This document shows, piece after piece, positions 1-8,329 of a stretch of 64,000 nucleotides of DNA. Both the position numbers and the translations under genes were made by a program. Each line of letters begins with the position of its first letter. Positions within the stretch are counted from its first letter, which is position 1. The stretch comes from Brucella tritici (GTDB lineage Bacteria > Pseudomonadota > Alphaproteobacteria > Rhizobiales > Rhizobiaceae): NCBI RefSeq assembly GCF_008932295.1, contig NZ_WBWA01000023.1:1-64000 (forward strand). Reading direction: 5' to 3'. The notes below the pieces were generated by a model. The model was not told the DNA's origin. It did not search any database and worked only from the letters and a program-made list of their open reading frames with translations.

Positions 1-120
1 GAGCCGCACACACAATTCGCTACCATCGCCTCGAAGCTTTCGATGCATGGAAAATTGCGGCCTGTTTCGCCTGAATATCTACGAGCCCCTGGCCTTTCCG
101 GCCAGAGAAACTTAACGTGA
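1..120 (+). other. 3' end of an unidentified reading frame
   Basis: Frame 1 is open from the first base to a TGA at 118-120 (39 codons, ending in the residues GLSGQRNLT). It could be the tail of a gene that starts outside the window. I do not recognise the product, and the stretch is too short to judge. It stops about 10 bases before the truncated IS6 transposase frame begins, so the junction between the two pieces lies near 121-130. Confidence 0.25.
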
Positions 121-129
121 CAACACCCG

Positions 130-597
130 ATCGATTTCTACCTGTCTCCGACGCGTAACGCCAAAGCAGCCAAGCGCTTTTTGGGGAAGGCTTTGAACGG
201 TTTGAAAGACTGGGAAAAGCCGCGTGTCATCAACACTGACAAAGCACCAACCTACGGGATTGCCATCGCGCAGTTGAAGGCCGAAGGCAAATGCCCTGAT
301 GAACTGGTGCATCGGCAGGTCAAATACCTGAACAATGTCGTCGAGGCTGACCACGGCAAGCTGAAGCAGCTGATCAAACCGGTCAGAGGGTTCAAGACGT
401 TGAAGACGGCATATGCGACGATAAAGGGCTTCGAGGTCATGTGGGCCTTGCGCAAGGGCCAGGCTGCTATTTTCAACCTGACACGGGACATCCGTGGGGA
501 AGCGCGTATCGTTGAACGCGCTTTTGGTATAGGGCCGAGCGCGTTGACAGAAGCCGTGGAACTGCTCGCCCAGAATCTACAAGGTCAGACCGCTTGA
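130..597 (+). pseudogene. IS6-family transposase, C-terminal fragment
   Basis: The readable frame starts around ATC at 130 (residues IDFYLSPTRNAKAAKRF) and runs to TGA at 595-597, about 155 codons; full IS6 transposases are about 230-240. Visible are the second catalytic Asp (VINTDKAPTYG) and the Glu region (NNVVEADHGKLKQLI), so part of the DDE catalytic core survives. The N-terminal helix-turn-helix, zinc finger and first catalytic Asp are gone. An in-frame TTG at 181 could act as a start, but a fragment lacking one catalytic residue would not be active. Confidence 0.75.
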
Positions 598-648
598 CAG
601 CAGAGAACGAGGCCTTTCCTTGCCAGCGGAATTTTTTGCAACAGAGCC
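130..648 (+). mobile_element. IS6-family element, 5'-truncated remnant
   Basis: The right terminal repeat is present: the reverse complement of the last bases begins GGCTCTGTTGCAAAAAA, the typical IS6/IS6100-type end. The left end and the first part of the transposase gene are missing; a stop codon at 118-120 and foreign sequence stand where they should be. The right end cuts directly into a histidine kinase gene. A solo, 5'-deleted copy like this is expected to be immobile unless supplied with transposase in trans, and lacks one end in any case. Confidence 0.75.
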
Positions 649-985
649 GCGCAAAGCCTATGCGATAGACGTCGACGATTTCGCAGACGATCGAAAGACC
701 AATGCCCGAGCTGGGCGATGCAGTATCGAGACGCCAGCCGCGACGGGTGAGATTGCCAAGGTCCTGCTCAGGCACGTTCGGACCGTTGTCCGCGATCGTC
801 AAAAGCAAGCCACCTTCATCGAGCCCCAGCGGATGCGAATTCGGCATTCGCCCATTTGGCGGCATTTTCGAGCAGGTTCCCGACGAGCTCGCGAAAGTCG
901 GCCGGATTCATGGGCACGGTCTCGATGCTCCGGCCATCGGTCTTGAACCGAAGGTCTTCCGATAGTGGTTGCCGACCTGATCGGT
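649..985 (-). pseudogene. sensor histidine kinase remnant (ATPase domain), frameshifted
   Basis: Read on the minus strand, one frame gives a kinase N box (residues FRELVGNLLENAAKWAN) and hits a stop near 815; a second frame then carries the G1 and G2 boxes (LLLTIADNGPNVPEQDL, then SSGIGLSIVCEIVDVY). The order and spacing are those of an HATPase_c domain, so this is one gene broken by a frameshift. The C-terminus is cut by the IS6 end at 648. No dimerisation domain or membrane segments remain. Between 986 and 1267 I see no gene, only a short start-like ATG with an AGGAG upstream that stops after six codons. Confidence 0.6.
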
Positions 986-1267
986 GAACCCGCCATTGCC
1001 TTAGGCGTCCATGCCGGCCATCGCGCTTCTCCTAAATGAATTGCCTGATGATACCGTCGTCGTGGCCGGTGACGATGCTTTCACGTTGCGTGGCTGTTGC
1101 GCAGATCGTTGAAGCGGCGACGCTTATGCTCTACCTGAAATCCTTCATGACGCGAATTGGCTGCTGACGCCACCATCGACGGTCATGGCGAGCTATCGGC
1201 CATTGCTCCCCTCTCGAGGAGGTCGAAACAAATCCGCAGAATCGTGGGGTCGCACAACTCTTACCCG

Positions 1268-2257
1268 TCATTCGCAAGCACCTGATGACACATGGATATC
1301 CCGGCCGGCGGAAAAAAGGGGCCCTGTCGCTATCGGCCGGACCCGACCCGAGGCGTCGCGTAGAAGAAACAGCACGTCGAGGCCAAGGTGCCGGGCAAGC
1401 TCAGCCCCGGACGTCGGGCCGAGAACCATCAACGCGGTCGCCCAGGCGTCGGCTTCAGCACAGGTTTGCGCGACCACAGTAACCGAAGCGGGCGACGACA
1501 GCAGCGGCGCACCACGGCACGGATCCATGGTGTGCGAGAGACGGCGACCGTTCGCGACAGTCCAATGTCGGTAATCGCCAGAGGTAGCGACCGCAGCATC
1601 CTGCAAGGCGAGGATGGAGTACGGCGCTCGACGGGCCGTGTCGGGACTTTCAATTGCGATATTCCAAGGCTCACCGCCGGGACGCAGACCGAGCGCCCTC
1701 ATCTCGCCGTCAATTCCCGCGAGGCCAGAAGTTATGCTGAAGCGCCCGAGGATCGCGGCCAGCCGGTCGACGCCATATCCCTTGGCAATGCCGTTGAGGT
1801 CGATGGCGATCGGCGCGCGCTTTCGCACCGTCGCGTGAACAGGATTGAGCTCGAGCGCCGCATGGGCGGGTTGGCGCGATCTCGCGAGTGCCTTCTGGAT
1901 CAGGGCCCGGTCGGCCGCTTGCGGGCCAAAACCCCAGGCGTCGACAGCATCGCCCACGCCGATATCGAAGGCCCCGCCGGACGCACGACCGATTTCAAGC
2001 GCCAAGCGCAGCACGTCTGCCAGACGCGCCGGCACCTCGATCCAGTCGCCGACGGGACCGGCGTTCAACGTCATCAGAGCGCTGTCGGGCTTCCAGGTGG
2101 ACATCTGCGCGTCCACCTCGTCCATTTCCGCCTGAAGAGCGTTCCGAACCGGCTCCGGATCGAACCCTGCCTCCGTGTAGAACAGCGCGGACCAGCGCGT
2201 TCCCATGGTCGGTCCGTTGAGCGCGTGCCTCATCGGATCAGTAGACGTCTTCGACAT
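1268..2257 (-). CDS. apbE: FAD:protein FMN transferase (ApbE family)
   Basis: 329 residues. ApbE enzymes split FAD and attach FMN covalently to a Thr or Ser of target proteins outside the cytoplasm. Visible family features are the N-terminal NGPTMGTRW, the central DLNGIAKGYGVDR, GDYRHW, and SHTMDP, which form the FAD and magnesium site. The start overlaps the end of the upstream flavoreductase gene by 20 bases, so the two are translationally coupled. Odd point: no signal peptide or lipobox is visible at the N-terminus, although most ApbE proteins are exported. The likely target is the DUF2271 protein two genes upstream. Family call is secure; cellular location is open. Confidence 0.9.
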   Translation of the reverse strand: MSKTSTDPMRHALNGPTMGTRWSALFYTEAGFDPEPVRNALQAEMDEVDAQMSTWKPDSALMTLNAGPVGDWIEVPARLADVLRLALEIGRASGGAFDIGVGDAVDAWGFGPQAADRALIQKALARSRQPAHAALELNPVHATVRKRAPIAIDLNGIAKGYGVDRLAAILGRFSITSGLAGIDGEMRALGLRPGGEPWNIAIESPDTARRAPYSILALQDAAVATSGDYRHWTVANGRRLSHTMDPCRGAPLLSSPASVTVVAQTCAEADAWATALMVLGPTSGAELARHLGLDVLFLLRDASGRVRPIATGPLFSAGRDIHVSSGACE

Positions 2258-4454
2258 AGCGTCCCTCCGCCTTGAGCAGGGCCGGCGTCAACCCTACCGG
2301 CGCGAGAATCTCGGCAAGCGCCGCCGAAACGCCGACGGCCATATCCCGCCCACCACAGACCATGATGCGCGCGCCGCCGCGGATCAGGGCCGCGATCTGG
2401 GCGGCTTCCTCAAGAAGAGCGTGCTGGACATAGCGCGGCATCCGCCCGCGCGAGCAGGCCCCGACGAGCCGGTGAAGGCGCCCTTCGCGATGCCAGCGCG
2501 TCAGTTCGTCTTTGTAGAGGAAATCGCTGGCAGGATGACGCATTCCGAAGAACAGGTGGATCGGACGGCGACGCGCATTGGCGCGCACGAACCCTGCCAG
2601 CGGCCCTATCCCTGTTCCGGCTCCGATCAGGATCAGCGGCGCCTCGCTCTTGCCGGCATGGAAGCCGGGATTGGTGCGGATGAACGCGCGAACGGCACAT
2701 CCTGGCTCCAGATTTAAGAGCTGCCCGGAACAGAGCCCCGCCGGATGCTTCTTCACGACGATCTCGATGAAGCCGTCGCGCCGTCCCGAAGCCAGCGAGT
2801 AGAACCGGGGAACGGACGAGTCCTCGGGCAGCACGCCGAGAAGATCGCCTGCCGAAAACCGACCGAAGCCACGCCCGGCCAACCGATGCCAGAGCGGGAC
2901 TTTAGGCAGCGCGAACCGCAGGATCACTGTCGGAGCTTGCACCTCCGCGCCATATTCGCGTCGCGAAACGAGGGTCAGTGGGGAGGCCGCCGGCAAGGCT
3001 GGCCGATGGACAAGCTCCAGCCCGATCCCCATCGCCTCGCCCAGCGATCGTCCCCAACGGGCAAAATCCTGCGGCGACTGCCGGTCGACGGTTTCGTATG
3101 GGATGAGCGTGCTCCACCCTCGCGCCTCGGCGGCCCTCGCAACGACCTGGGCAAAAGCGCAGTAGGCCGGGAAGCTGCGGTCACCGAAGCCGAGCACGGC
3201 GAACGGAATGGTTGGCTCTACCGGCAGGGTTTGCAGGCGATCGAGAAACCCCCGCGCCGAAGCGGGCGCATCGCCATCGCCATAGGTTGCCGCAAGAATG
3301 AGAACGCGCCGGGCATGCCGGTAGCGCTCAGGATCGAATGACGACATCGGCGCGGTGTGAACCGCCTGCCCGAGCTTCGTCAGCGCGGCGTGCAGTGTCG
3401 CAGCGAAGCTCCATGTGCTGCCGCTCTCGCTGCCGACAAGCAGGATCGTTTCCGCACGTCCAGCCGTTACATTGCCGTGAATCCGTGGTCGCCCGCGCCG
3501 ACCCGCCAGCCACAGGGTGAGGCCGGTGCCCGCAATCGCCGGCACGCCGAGCGCCATCATGCCGAGCACGAGGCCCAAGGCGGCCGCGCCTTGGCCGGTA
3601 TGCAGCATATAGATGGTCTCCGAGAGACGCTGCCATCCGGTCAAGCCGCTCCAGGCCAGCAGCACGCCGGTACCCTGATCCAGATAGCCCGTGCCGCGAT
3701 CGGTCTTGAGCGTGAAGACATCCGTCGCATCGGCCGGATCGGGAAACGCCAGGCTGCGCAGTTCGCTGACCGGTGTCCGTTCCAGCAGATCCATATGCGA
3801 TGCGGCCATGCCGACCCGGCCGCTCGCCTCGATGTGGGCGACGGGAGATGTGGCCGCGTCAGGAAGGAGATCGAATGTCGATGCCGTCATCCACAATGCG
3901 GTGACCGAGGACAAAACGAGGCCTGCGACGGCGACGCGCGCGATCTCGACATGCAATCTTCCGACGAGCGGCCCGCGTATCGGCGCGAACCATCGCCGCC
4001 AGCCGCCGGCCCTTCGGGCAACGAGGATGGTGCCGGACACAGCCAGGACCAGCATGGCGGCAGCGCCCACTGCCGCCGCGATACGCCCGCCGTCACCGAG
4101 AAAGAGCGACCGGTGCAGACCGGTAAGCCACTGCTCGACGGCATTCGGATCGCTGGAGGCGACATCCAGCCCTGTTGCGGGATCGATGATGGCGGCCTGA
4201 GGCGCCCCATCCTCGAACCAATAGGCGGTGATCTTGCCGGAGGGCGCGCGACGAATCTGTTCTATCTGAGGGTAGACGGTGAGGATGCGTCCGGCCAGCG
4301 TAGCGACGGAAAGCCCTGCCTCGGCCTGCGGGGCGGACAACCGCTCGGCGGCGGGAAACAGCGAGAGTGCTGCACCGCTAAGGCTCAAAACCAGCAGAAA
4401 AAGAGCGGCCAGAAGGCCTGGCCAGCGATGGATGGCACGGATCATGTCGTCCAC
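2238..4454 (-). CDS. PepSY-domain membrane flavoreductase (PepSY-flavodoxin-FNR fusion)
   Basis: 738 residues from a GTG start (ATG alternative at 4445, MIRAIHRWPG). Residues about 1-335 hold the PepSY membrane region with several transmembrane helices. A flavodoxin domain follows (LLVGSESGSTWSFAATL, about 340-480), then a CysJ-like ferredoxin-reductase domain with RFYSLASG (FAD), LILIGAGTGIGPLAGF and MVCGGRDMAVGV (NADPH), ending in YVEDVY. Such proteins move electrons from cytosolic NADPH across the inner membrane and often sit with siderophore or ferric-iron reduction genes. Three bases separate it from DUF2271 upstream and it overlaps apbE downstream, so the three form one operon. Substrate is inferred, not shown. 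Confidence 0.85.
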   Translation of the reverse strand: MDDMIRAIHRWPGLLAALFLLVLSLSGAALSLFPAAERLSAPQAEAGLSVATLAGRILTVYPQIEQIRRAPSGKITAYWFEDGAPQAAIIDPATGLDVASSDPNAVEQWLTGLHRSLFLGDGGRIAAAVGAAAMLVLAVSGTILVARRAGGWRRWFAPIRGPLVGRLHVEIARVAVAGLVLSSVTALWMTASTFDLLPDAATSPVAHIEASGRVGMAASHMDLLERTPVSELRSLAFPDPADATDVFTLKTDRGTGYLDQGTGVLLAWSGLTGWQRLSETIYMLHTGQGAAALGLVLGMMALGVPAIAGTGLTLWLAGRRGRPRIHGNVTAGRAETILLVGSESGSTWSFAATLHAALTKLGQAVHTAPMSSFDPERYRHARRVLILAATYGDGDAPASARGFLDRLQTLPVEPTIPFAVLGFGDRSFPAYCAFAQVVARAAEARGWSTLIPYETVDRQSPQDFARWGRSLGEAMGIGLELVHRPALPAASPLTLVSRREYGAEVQAPTVILRFALPKVPLWHRLAGRGFGRFSAGDLLGVLPEDSSVPRFYSLASGRRDGFIEIVVKKHPAGLCSGQLLNLEPGCAVRAFIRTNPGFHAGKSEAPLILIGAGTGIGPLAGFVRANARRRPIHLFFGMRHPASDFLYKDELTRWHREGRLHRLVGACSRGRMPRYVQHALLEEAAQIAALIRGGARIMVCGGRDMAVGVSAALAEILAPVGLTPALLKAEGRYVEDVY

Positions 4455-4457
4455 CGC

Positions 4458-4925
4458 CTAGAAGGAGTAGGCAACGGTCGACACGTAGCGTCGACCGCGA
4501 ACAGACGCCTTTGCGCCCGCAGTGGTCAGGGGAACGGCGACCTCGTTGGGGCTGTCACGCATGTCCTCCACGGCTGCGTCGACATGCAGCGTGTAACCTG
4601 CGTCGAAAAGCGCATCGGCAAGGTCGAGCGAGATCTCCAGCGTGCGCCCCGCACCGACGCTAGCGCCGGTAATGCCGTCGATACCGGAGCGGCCGCCAGT
4701 GGCGCGATACCAGCCCGATAGATGCTCGTAATATTTGGACTTGCCGCCAGCGACCCAGAGCGTGCCGGCATATTTGCCCTGGGGATCGGTGACATAGAGC
4801 GCGAGATAGGCGCCGTCGCCGCCATAGTTGGTCAGCGTTGTGGTCAATGTCACCGGCCGGGCCATGGCGAGGCCGGGGAACGTGAGGGCGGTTGTCATGG
4901 CGAGAACTGCGAGAAGAGATTTCAT
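4458..4925 (-). CDS. secreted DUF2271 protein, candidate flavinylated electron carrier
   Basis: 155 residues from ATG at 4925, chosen because it starts a clear signal peptide (MKSLLAVLAMTTALTFPGLA, cleavage near AMA). The mature part is a DUF2271 domain: YLALYVTDPQGKYAGTLWV, then SGWYRATGG, then DGITGAS at about residues 103-109. That motif has the D-x-x-[ST]-G-A-[ST] form that ApbE enzymes flavinylate. An apbE gene lies in the same operon, which supports a periplasmic FMN carrier fed by the PepSY reductase. A longer in-frame start at 5027 would bury the signal peptide and is unlikely. The 266 bases upstream, to the b561 stop, hold no gene and probably carry the operon promoter. Confidence 0.8.
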   Translation of the reverse strand: MKSLLAVLAMTTALTFPGLAMARPVTLTTTLTNYGGDGAYLALYVTDPQGKYAGTLWVAGGKSKYYEHLSGWYRATGGRSGIDGITGASVGAGRTLEISLDLADALFDAGYTLHVDAAVEDMRDSPNEVAVPLTTAGAKASVRGRRYVSTVAYSF

Positions 4926-5191
4926 GTCGGCTTGCCTTCTGCGAGGAAACGGTGTCCGGGTCGTCGCAGAGCGCCGACCCGTCCTCGCCACAGTGGCGAA
5001 GCCGCCTGAGAGTTGCCTGACGGTCATCGGGATTTTCCGTCAGCACTTCGTCAGGAAGCATCGGACACGGTCAAGTCCACAGCAGATAGAGCAGCGGCCG
5101 GCCTGTTGGCAGGCCAGTCGCGAAAGCTCCGGGGACTGAACAAGTCGGCAGCCAGCCACGCTCCGCTCGGGCGCGTGATTCTGCCGCCGCG

Positions 5192-5707
5192 TTAGCGCGG
5201 GGACATCCGCTGCAACGTCCCGTCGCGTAGGACGTACTGGTGCCAGACCGCCATCGCGGCATGCAGTCCGGCGAGGTAGAGGATGATCGTGCCGGCATTC
5301 TCATGAATGTCCGCGATCAGGCCCGGTGCGCCCTGCACCCGCTCGGTGATCGCCGGAAGCTGGAAGCCGAAGACGGAAACGGGAACACCAAGGCGCGAGG
5401 CGGCGTACCAGCCGCTCAACGGCAGGGCAATGAGGAACAGATACAGCAGCGCATGTCCGGCTTTGGCGGCAAGGGCGAGACGGCAATTGGACTGCGGCGC
5501 GTCCGGGGTTGCGCCCACAAGGCGCAGGATCAAGCGCGGAAGCACCAGGACGAGCACGGCCAACCCGAACGAGAAATGCAGCAAGGGCGGGTTTTCGGCC
5601 ATATGACGGCCTCCCGTCGAGGTCAGCCAGGCCCCGAGGATCAGCAGGGCTGTCAGCCAGTGGATGACAATCATGCTTCTGGAATAACGGGCCGGATCAT
5701 GAGGCAT
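5192..5707 (-). CDS. cytochrome b561 family protein
   Basis: 171 residues, four predicted transmembrane helices. The family histidines that bind two b hemes are visible in VIHWLTALLILG (helix 1), LLHFSFGLAVLVLVL (helix 2), KAGHALLYLFLIALPLSGW (helix 3) and IHENAGTIILYLAGLHAAMAVWHQYV (helix 4). Cytochromes b561 of this bacterial type pass electrons from the quinone pool to periplasmic acceptors such as superoxide or YceI-type partners. It lies upstream of, and on the same strand as, the DUF2271-flavoreductase-apbE operon, so it may serve the same redox chain. Length is typical for the family. Confidence 0.88.
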   Translation of the reverse strand: MPHDPARYSRSMIVIHWLTALLILGAWLTSTGGRHMAENPPLLHFSFGLAVLVLVLPRLILRLVGATPDAPQSNCRLALAAKAGHALLYLFLIALPLSGWYAASRLGVPVSVFGFQLPAITERVQGAPGLIADIHENAGTIILYLAGLHAAMAVWHQYVLRDGTLQRMSPR

Positions 5708-5761
5708 GGCGGAATCTCCTTGCGACGGTCGCAGCGCTTGAGCGATAGCGAGATGGGATTG

Positions 5762-6157
5762 CTACTTGATGGTGGTCTTGGGCCGCACGGTCGTCCCGAG
5801 CACGGTGTTGGAGGATGTCCCGCCTACGGCGTCGTTCTCCGAAGCTGGCGGCCGCTGACGCCTCGATCCGTGACGGTCGTCATAGCGATCCCTGTGCCGG
5901 AAACTGACGATTTCGAGGGTTTCCGGATCGACCTTGGCCTTGAATGTGAGGCCGTTCCGGTCGGTTCCTCGGATTTCGTAACAGCCGTCGTCGATCTTGA
6001 TCCTGGCAACGGTCCAGCCTTGACCGGCGGCCATTGTTTCGACCGCTTCCCGCGGCTTCCATCGATCCATCGAGACATGGCAATCGTCGTCGTCAGCCTT
6101 GGCGATACCGGGACCGGAGAACGCCAGAACGAGGATCGCGGCCAGCAAATGTTTCAT
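5762..6157 (-). CDS. small secreted PepSY-domain protein
   Basis: 131 residues from ATG at 6157, which opens a signal peptide (MKHLLAAILVLAFSGPGIAKA). A single PepSY_2-type domain follows: WKPREAVETMAAGQGWTVAR, IKIDDGCYEIRGTDRNG, AKVDPETLEIV. The C-terminal 40 residues are basic and low in complexity. It is divergent from the response regulator gene with about 143 bases between them, a common arrangement for periplasmic PepSY proteins that modulate the neighbouring sensor kinase. A close paralogue lies at 16000-16317. The binding partner is inferred from position only. Confidence 0.8.
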   Translation of the reverse strand: MKHLLAAILVLAFSGPGIAKADDDDCHVSMDRWKPREAVETMAAGQGWTVARIKIDDGCYEIRGTDRNGLTFKAKVDPETLEIVSFRHRDRYDDRHGSRRQRPPASENDAVGGTSSNTVLGTTVRPKTTIK

Positions 6158-6300
6158 CGTTTCATTGTTCCTGATCAATGCGCTTTCGGGTGAACCATGG
6201 CACGTTCTCCTGACGAACGCCTGAAGCAGCGATGGGCCGGTCTTCAGCAAACCGACAGCATCGGACGCTAGGCAGGAGGATGGCGAGACGGGTGACCCTG

Positions 6301-6960
6301 ATGAGAGTTCTACTGATCGAAGACGATGCAATCCTCGGAAAGGCCGTGCGCGAGCAGGTCGCCGCCCTCCACTCGGTGGACTGGGTGACACGGCTCGATG
6401 CAGCGCGCGAACATCTCCAAAGCGCGGCATACGATCTCATCCTGCTCGATCTGATGCTCCCAGACGGATTGGGCATCGCCTTTCTCAAAAAGCTTCGAGC
6501 CGAGGGCAGCGTGACACCGGTCATCATCCTGACGGCGCTCGACCAGATCTCCGACCGCATCGCGGGCCTCGATGCCGGCGCCGACGACTACATGATCAAG
6601 CCGTTCGATCTGTCGGAACTCGCCTCGCGGCTGAATGCCGTGGCGCGGCGGTACAGTGGCAACCCGAATCCCCTCATCGAGATCGGCGACCTGCGCATCG
6701 ATCTCGCCGCCCGGACCGTAATGCACGGCGCGCGCCCTGTCGAGCTTACCGGGCGCGAATGGGCGCTGTTCGAAGCATTTCTGCAGCGGCCCGGCATCGC
6801 GATGACCAAGGCGCAGCTCGAAGACCGGCTCTATGCGTTCGGCGCAGAGGTCGAGAGCAATACGATCGAGGTTCACGTCAGCAGACTGCGAAAGAAGCTT
6901 GGCCACGGCGCGATCGATACGGTGCGGGGCATCGGGTATCGTCTTGGAACGGCAAGATGA
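6301..6960 (+). CDS. OmpR/PhoB-type response regulator
   Basis: 219 residues from ATG at 6301. The receiver domain shows the acidic pair (LIEDD), phospho-acceptor Asp50 (LILLDLMLP), the Thr in VIILTAL and the Lys in MIKPFD. The winged-helix DNA-binding domain spans about 125-217 (ELTGREWALFEAFLQRPG, VSRLRKKLG, TVRGIGYRL). Its stop overlaps the kinase start (ATGA), so both are co-translated. An upstream in-frame start at 6232 would add 23 residues not found in the family. Divergent from the PepSY gene, it probably controls that gene and the redox operon. Confidence 0.92.
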   Translation: MRVLLIEDDAILGKAVREQVAALHSVDWVTRLDAAREHLQSAAYDLILLDLMLPDGLGIAFLKKLRAEGSVTPVIILTALDQISDRIAGLDAGADDYMIKPFDLSELASRLNAVARRYSGNPNPLIEIGDLRIDLAARTVMHGARPVELTGREWALFEAFLQRPGIAMTKAQLEDRLYAFGAEVESNTIEVHVSRLRKKLGHGAIDTVRGIGYRLGTAR

Positions 6961-8285
6961 TGCGGCCCAGGAGCCTGCAATGGCGGCTCTCGCTATGGCT
7001 GGGGCTGGGGCTGACGGTGTTATGGGCGCTTGCCGCGGTCGGGACCGCGCAGATGCTGCGCCATGAAATGGACGAGGTGTTCGACAGCGCCCTCGAAGAG
7101 ACGGCGCAACGCATCCTGCCGCTTGCGGCCATCGAGATCATCGGCCGCGATGCCGATGACACCGAACAGCGTGTTGCCACGCTCCGCCAGCACGACGAGT
7201 ATTTCACCTATGTCGTGCGCGATGCGGCGGGCAAGGTTCTGCTGCGGTCGCACAGCGCCGACCTCGCTGCATTCCCGCCGTTTTCCGGGATGGGCTTCGC
7301 CACGACGCCGACGCACCGCCTCTACTCCGACGCTACCCTCCAGCAGAACCTGACCATCACCATCGCGGAACCCCTGTCGCATCGCCGGATGACCGCCGGA
7401 CGATTGTCGCTCGGGCTGAGCCTGCCGCTGGCCGTCATTGTTCCGCTCGGCTTGATCGGCATCTGGGTCATTGTCCGGCTGTCCATGAGCCCGGTTCGGA
7501 CCTTCCGCTCGCAAATTGAAGCGCGGGGCGGCGGTGATCTGACACCCATCGACGCGAAGGACCTGCCTTCTGAGATTGGCCCCGTCGCCAAAGCGGTCAA
7601 CCACCTCCTGGACCGATTGACACGTACCCTGCAGGCCGAACGCAGCCTGGCGGCCAAATCGGCCCATGAGTTGCGGACGCCAGTTGCCGCGGCACTGGCG
7701 CAGGCGCAGCGCATGATCGCGCAAGCGCCGGACGACGCCACGCGCGAGCGCGCCGAGGATATGCAGACCGCCTTACGGCGCCTTTCCCGCCTCACCGAGA
7801 AACTCATGCAACTGGTGAGAGCCGAGGGGGGACGCCTTCTCGCCGAGATGCCGGTCGAGATCGGCGCCATCCTGCGGATGGTCGTGAGCGAATTCGACGG
7901 GCAGGCGGATACGGCAGGGCGCATCGACTTGATACTGCCAGACGCTCCGGTGTTCGCAAGCATCGACGCCGACGCCTTCGCCATCCTGGCCCGAAACCTG
8001 ATCGAAAACGCCCTCAAGCATGGCGTGCGGAACGAGCCGGTCGCCGTCGCCTTGTCGGCAGACGGTTGTCTGCGTGTCACGAACGCCGGCCCGGTCGTGC
8101 CTTCCGCAGTGCTTGCGCGGCTGAGCGAGCCCTTCGAGCGCGGTCAGGCCCTGGTGCGGGGGGCCGGCCTCGGGCTCGCCATCGCCCGGACCATCGCTGC
8201 CGGAACAAATGGACGGATAGAACTCCAATCTCCCGCAAGCGGCAGAATTGACGGGTTTGAGGCAAGGTTCTTCATAGACAAATGA
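6957..8285 (+). CDS. sensor histidine kinase
   Basis: 442 residues from ATG at 6957. Transmembrane helices lie at about 12-34 and 150-175 and frame a periplasmic sensor region of about 115 residues. HAMP segment follows (MSPVRTFRSQIEARGGGDL), then the H box with His237 (KSAHELRTPVAAAL). The ATPase part has the N box (ARNLIENALKHGV) and a G box (VRGAGLGLAIARTIA); the usual DNGPG is replaced by VTNAGPVVPSAV, as in QseC/PmrB-like kinases. It forms an operon with the response regulator. The PepSY protein next door is a plausible periplasmic modulator. Confidence 0.9.
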   Translation: MMRPRSLQWRLSLWLGLGLTVLWALAAVGTAQMLRHEMDEVFDSALEETAQRILPLAAIEIIGRDADDTEQRVATLRQHDEYFTYVVRDAAGKVLLRSHSADLAAFPPFSGMGFATTPTHRLYSDATLQQNLTITIAEPLSHRRMTAGRLSLGLSLPLAVIVPLGLIGIWVIVRLSMSPVRTFRSQIEARGGGDLTPIDAKDLPSEIGPVAKAVNHLLDRLTRTLQAERSLAAKSAHELRTPVAAALAQAQRMIAQAPDDATRERAEDMQTALRRLSRLTEKLMQLVRAEGGRLLAEMPVEIGAILRMVVSEFDGQADTAGRIDLILPDAPVFASIDADAFAILARNLIENALKHGVRNEPVAVALSADGCLRVTNAGPVVPSAVLARLSEPFERGQALVRGAGLGLAIARTIAAGTNGRIELQSPASGRIDGFEARFFIDK

Positions 8286-8329
8286 TCATCGACATCGACG
8301 CCAGATGCTGAAAGGCAACTCGGGAGACC

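Noticed and set aside
3357-4721. 454-codon open frame on the plus strand
   Set aside because: It is antisense to the PepSY flavoreductase and DUF2271 genes, has no domain and arises from high G+C content.
4926-5191. Irr box or RirA-type site before the DUF2271 operon
   Set aside because: No TTAGAA/TTCTAA palindrome or other convincing iron-box motif in this gap.
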